From: Betaproteobacteria bacterium
GTDB taxonomy: Bacteria; Pseudomonadota; Gammaproteobacteria; Burkholderiales; SG8-39
DNA: 14,329 nucleotides
Direction of reading: 5' to 3'
NCBI GenBank assembly: GCA_029858545.1
Contig: JAOUFA010000048.1
Span: 1-14,329, forward strand
Of this stretch, positions 12,365 to 14,329 are shown piece after piece. The position numbers and the translations under genes are program-made. The notes below the pieces were generated by a model. The model was given only the letters and a program-made list of their open reading frames with translations. It was not told the DNA's origin and made no database searches. Positions within the stretch are counted from its first letter, which is position 1, and every line of letters starts with the position of its first letter.

Positions 12365-13984
12365 CTACAGGATCGACGCCGCGCCCGAGCCGAGGCGCTC
12401 CAGCACCCGCTCGGCGGCGGCGACGCCGCGATACTGCGCCTCCTCGAAAATCGAAAATCCGGAAACATCGGCATGCGCCCAATGCACACGCCCGCCCCGC
12501 TGCAGCAGGCGTGCACGCGCCGCCCCGGTGATGAAACCGGGGCGCGGCCGAATCATCGCGTGCCCGTTCGCGAACACGTCGACGCGCCGCGTGGTTGCGC
12601 GGATTTCCGGGTGCGGTCTCGACAGGTCGGCGAGAATCGACTCGACCCAGGTCTCGCGCGAGGTCTCGATCAAGCGCCGGCGCATCTCGGCGGGCGTACC
12701 GCTCACGAGCGGCCAGTAGTAGGTCAGAACGGTGGGACCGACAGATGCCGTGACGCGCTGATGCGTCGCGACGACATAGCCCACCGACGGACTGGCGTGT
12801 AGGACGTTGTCCCACGCGAGCGGCGCGCCGTGACGCTCGTACGGATGCTCCGCGAGCGTCAGATTCGCGGTGAGCCACGGCGCATAATCGACTCCTCCCA
12901 GCGAGGCGCGCAGCGCCTCGCCCGCCGGACCCAGCGCGCGCGCGGCAAACCTCAGCGGCGCCGCCCAGATCACTTCTTCCGCGCGAATCGCCACCGAGCG
13001 GTCTTCGGCGGCAACGTAGACGCTGACATCGACGCCGCGCGCGCCCTCGACGACACGATGAACGATGCTGCCGGTGCTGATGCCCAGCCCGAACTTCTCG
13101 ACCATCCGAGCCACCAGCCAGCCATTGCCCTCAGGCCAGGTGAGCACGGCATCGGACTGCGAGTCGCGCGCGACGCCATCCCGGCTGGCGAAATAGTGGA
13201 TACCGGCCCAGGCCGACGCCTCGCGATAGTCGCAGCCGTAGTCGTCGCGACACGCATAGTCGACCAGCCAGTGCACCGCAGGGCTGGCATGGCCTTCGGC
13301 GACCAGCCAGTCGCGCATCGAAACGCGATCGAGCACGAGATAGCTCGCGTCGCGCGAGGAGCGCGCCATCGGAATCGCGAACGCCTTGCGCCCGTCGGTG
13401 CCGCGCGCATGCTTGAACCACTCCATGCGGTCTTGAAAGCGGCGCCAGTCCGAGCGATCCGCGGAACTCGCGCCGATGCCCGGTGTCAGTCCTTCCTGCC
13501 ACGTACCGCGGTAATACAGCCTCTCCTGCGGTGCGAAGCACAGCGCGCGCTCGTCATATTCAGGAAACTCCGCACGCGGGTCGCCGCGCAGCACGCCGAG
13601 TTCCGAGAGCAACAGGCGCACCGCGCGCGATTCGCGCGTCGGCAACGGCAGATAATGCGCGCCCCAGGGGTAGCGGCTGACTTCGTTCTCGCCCCAGCGC
13701 GAGTTGCCCCCCGGCACCGCGTCTAGTTCCAGCAGTTCGAAATCGTCGAATCCGGCCTTGCGCAGCCTCCATGCGGCGCTCAGTCCGGCAATGCCGGCGC
13801 CGACGATCAGCACGCGGCGACGCCGTGTCTCGCCCGGCAAAGGCAGGCTTCCGTCACGCAGCCGGTGGCCCACCGCGTGACCGCTCCCGTGCAACTCCCC
13901 CGGCGGCAATGGCGCCGCCGCGCGCCCGCAGGCGGTTGCGGCGACCGCGGCCGCCCCGGCGACGAGAAATTTGCGGCGCTCCAT
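12365..13984 (-). CDS. FAD-dependent amine-oxidase-like protein with Tat signal
   Basis: A 539-residue flavoprotein of the FAD/NAD(P)-binding amine oxidase superfamily. Seen: MERRKFLVAG, a twin-arginine motif (RRxFL), with Cys19 after AATA as a possible lipoprotein cleavage site, so it is likely exported folded with FAD and perhaps lipid-anchored. The Rossmann motif GAGIAG (62-67) follows, with an acidic end LLELDAVPGGNS (84-95). The C-terminal FAD-contact motif is VHWAHADVSGFSIFEEAQYRG. The length is normal for the group. The ATG lies 2 nt after the stop of the aminopropyltransferase-like gene, so the two are co-transcribed. The pairing suggests oxidation or handling of a polyamine-like product, but this is inferred from context; no substrate residue proves it. 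Another in-frame ATG at 14011 would place nine extra residues before the Tat motif and is less likely. Confidence 0.88.
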   Translation of the reverse strand: MERRKFLVAGAAAVAATACGRAAAPLPPGELHGSGHAVGHRLRDGSLPLPGETRRRRVLIVGAGIAGLSAAWRLRKAGFDDFELLELDAVPGGNSRWGENEVSRYPWGAHYLPLPTRESRAVRLLLSELGVLRGDPRAEFPEYDERALCFAPQERLYYRGTWQEGLTPGIGASSADRSDWRRFQDRMEWFKHARGTDGRKAFAIPMARSSRDASYLVLDRVSMRDWLVAEGHASPAVHWLVDYACRDDYGCDYREASAWAGIHYFASRDGVARDSQSDAVLTWPEGNGWLVARMVEKFGLGISTGSIVHRVVEGARGVDVSVYVAAEDRSVAIRAEEVIWAAPLRFAARALGPAGEALRASLGGVDYAPWLTANLTLAEHPYERHGAPLAWDNVLHASPSVGYVVATHQRVTASVGPTVLTYYWPLVSGTPAEMRRRLIETSRETWVESILADLSRPHPEIRATTRRVDVFANGHAMIRPRPGFITGAARARLLQRGGRVHWAHADVSGFSIFEEAQYRGVAAAERVLERLGSGAASIL

Positions 13985-13986
13985 CC

Positions 13987-14329
13987 CTAAAGCGCCGGCG
14001 CTCGTCGCCACTCCGCTTCGAAGTAGTGGACGAGAATCTGATTGTTGAGACGGTTCACCTCGGCGGGTACGCGCGCCATATCGCGCGGAAAAGTGAACAT
14101 CGCAGCGTGGATTTCGGGCGCAACGTAGCGCAGCTCCAATTCATACCGTTCCGGCGGTACATACGGATCACGCGATACGATCACATAGCCCCATTCGCCG
14201 AAGGACGGAACATGGGCGTGATACGGCGTGGCCCGCAAGCCGACGCTCTCGATGGTCGTAACGATGCACCAGAACGAGCGCCGCGCATACAGCGGCGAGG
14301 TCGCCTGGATCACCGCCAGCCCGCGCGCG
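13987..14329 (-). CDS. Spermidine synthase-like aminopropyltransferase, C-terminal end only
   Basis: The frame stays open to the window edge, so the N-terminal part, including most of the SAM-binding domain, is missing. Seen: about 114 residues starting ARGLAVIQATSPLYARRSFW, then ESVGLRATPYHAHVPSFGEW and GYVIVSRDPY. These match the end of polyamine aminopropyltransferases (SpeE family), where QSTSP and YHAxVPSFGEWG are typical. The family moves an aminopropyl group from decarboxylated SAM to a diamine. Whether this protein is a classical SpeE or a membrane-anchored relative cannot be judged without its N-terminus. The stop lies 2 nt before the FAD oxidoreductase start, which supports a joint role. 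Confidence 0.8.
   Translation of the reverse strand, partial: ARGLAVIQATSPLYARRSFWCIVTTIESVGLRATPYHAHVPSFGEWGYVIVSRDPYVPPERYELELRYVAPEIHAAMFTFPRDMARVPAEVNRLNNQILVHYFEAEWRRAPAL

Noticed and set aside
11247..12878. Long open frame on the minus strand (543 codons) across the hydrolase gene
   Set aside because: It is antisense to a well-recognised alpha/beta hydrolase and also runs over the end of the FAD oxidoreductase gene. Its translation is rich in Arg/Ala low-complexity runs typical of high-GC shadow frames.
12830..13726. Plus-strand open frame of 298 codons inside the FAD oxidoreductase gene
   Set aside because: Antisense shadow with Arg/Ala-rich composition; the minus strand has the FAD motifs.

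Overview
The window (about 14.3 kb, high GC) looks like a chromosomal segment of a denitrifying proteobacterium, most likely a betaproteobacterium. That assignment is inference: it rests on codon and GC character, the gene order, and FNR/DNR-type boxes. No rRNA, tRNA, CRISPR array or mobile element was seen.

Left part, 1-5981, minus strand: an almost complete heme d1 biosynthesis cluster reading nirC-nirF-nirDL-nirG-nirH-nirJ-nirN, with nirN running off the left edge. Siroheme is decarboxylated to 12,18-didecarboxysiroheme by the AsnC-like proteins NirDL (a natural NirD-NirL fusion), NirG and NirH. The radical SAM enzyme NirJ then removes the two propionates. NirF, a predicted periplasmic lipoprotein, and NirN, a cytochrome c/d1-fold protein, finish the cofactor. 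NirC is a small c-type cytochrome. Most junctions overlap or nearly touch. The exception is nirH-nirJ, where a 71-nt gap carries a near-consensus FNR/DNR box and a well-placed -10, so nirJ-nirN probably have their own low-oxygen promoter. The nitrite reductase gene nirS is not in the window.

Centre, 6084-7550, plus strand: a full-length cysG (siroheme synthase), divergent from nirC, supplies the siroheme precursor. The intergenic region holds an FNR-like box whose spacing suits cysG better than nirC. The CysG methyltransferase loop reads GPGR where family members have GPGD. A small winged-helix protein gene (7689-7946) follows cysG.

Right part: a two-gene ABC-2 exporter (YadG/YadH type, 8041-9722, plus) converges on two minus-strand genes for small membrane proteins of unknown function (9833-11044). 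Divergent from these is an esterase-D/Fes-like alpha/beta hydrolase (11190-12293, plus). It converges on a minus-strand pair at the right edge: the C-terminal end of a spermidine synthase-like aminopropyltransferase, followed 2 nt later by a Tat-exported FAD-dependent amine-oxidase-like protein. A GC-rich hairpin lies between the hydrolase and the oxidoreductase.

The d1 cluster plus cysG form one functional unit. The exporter, the membrane-protein pair, the hydrolase and the polyamine-like pair look like separate transcription units with no visible tie to denitrification.
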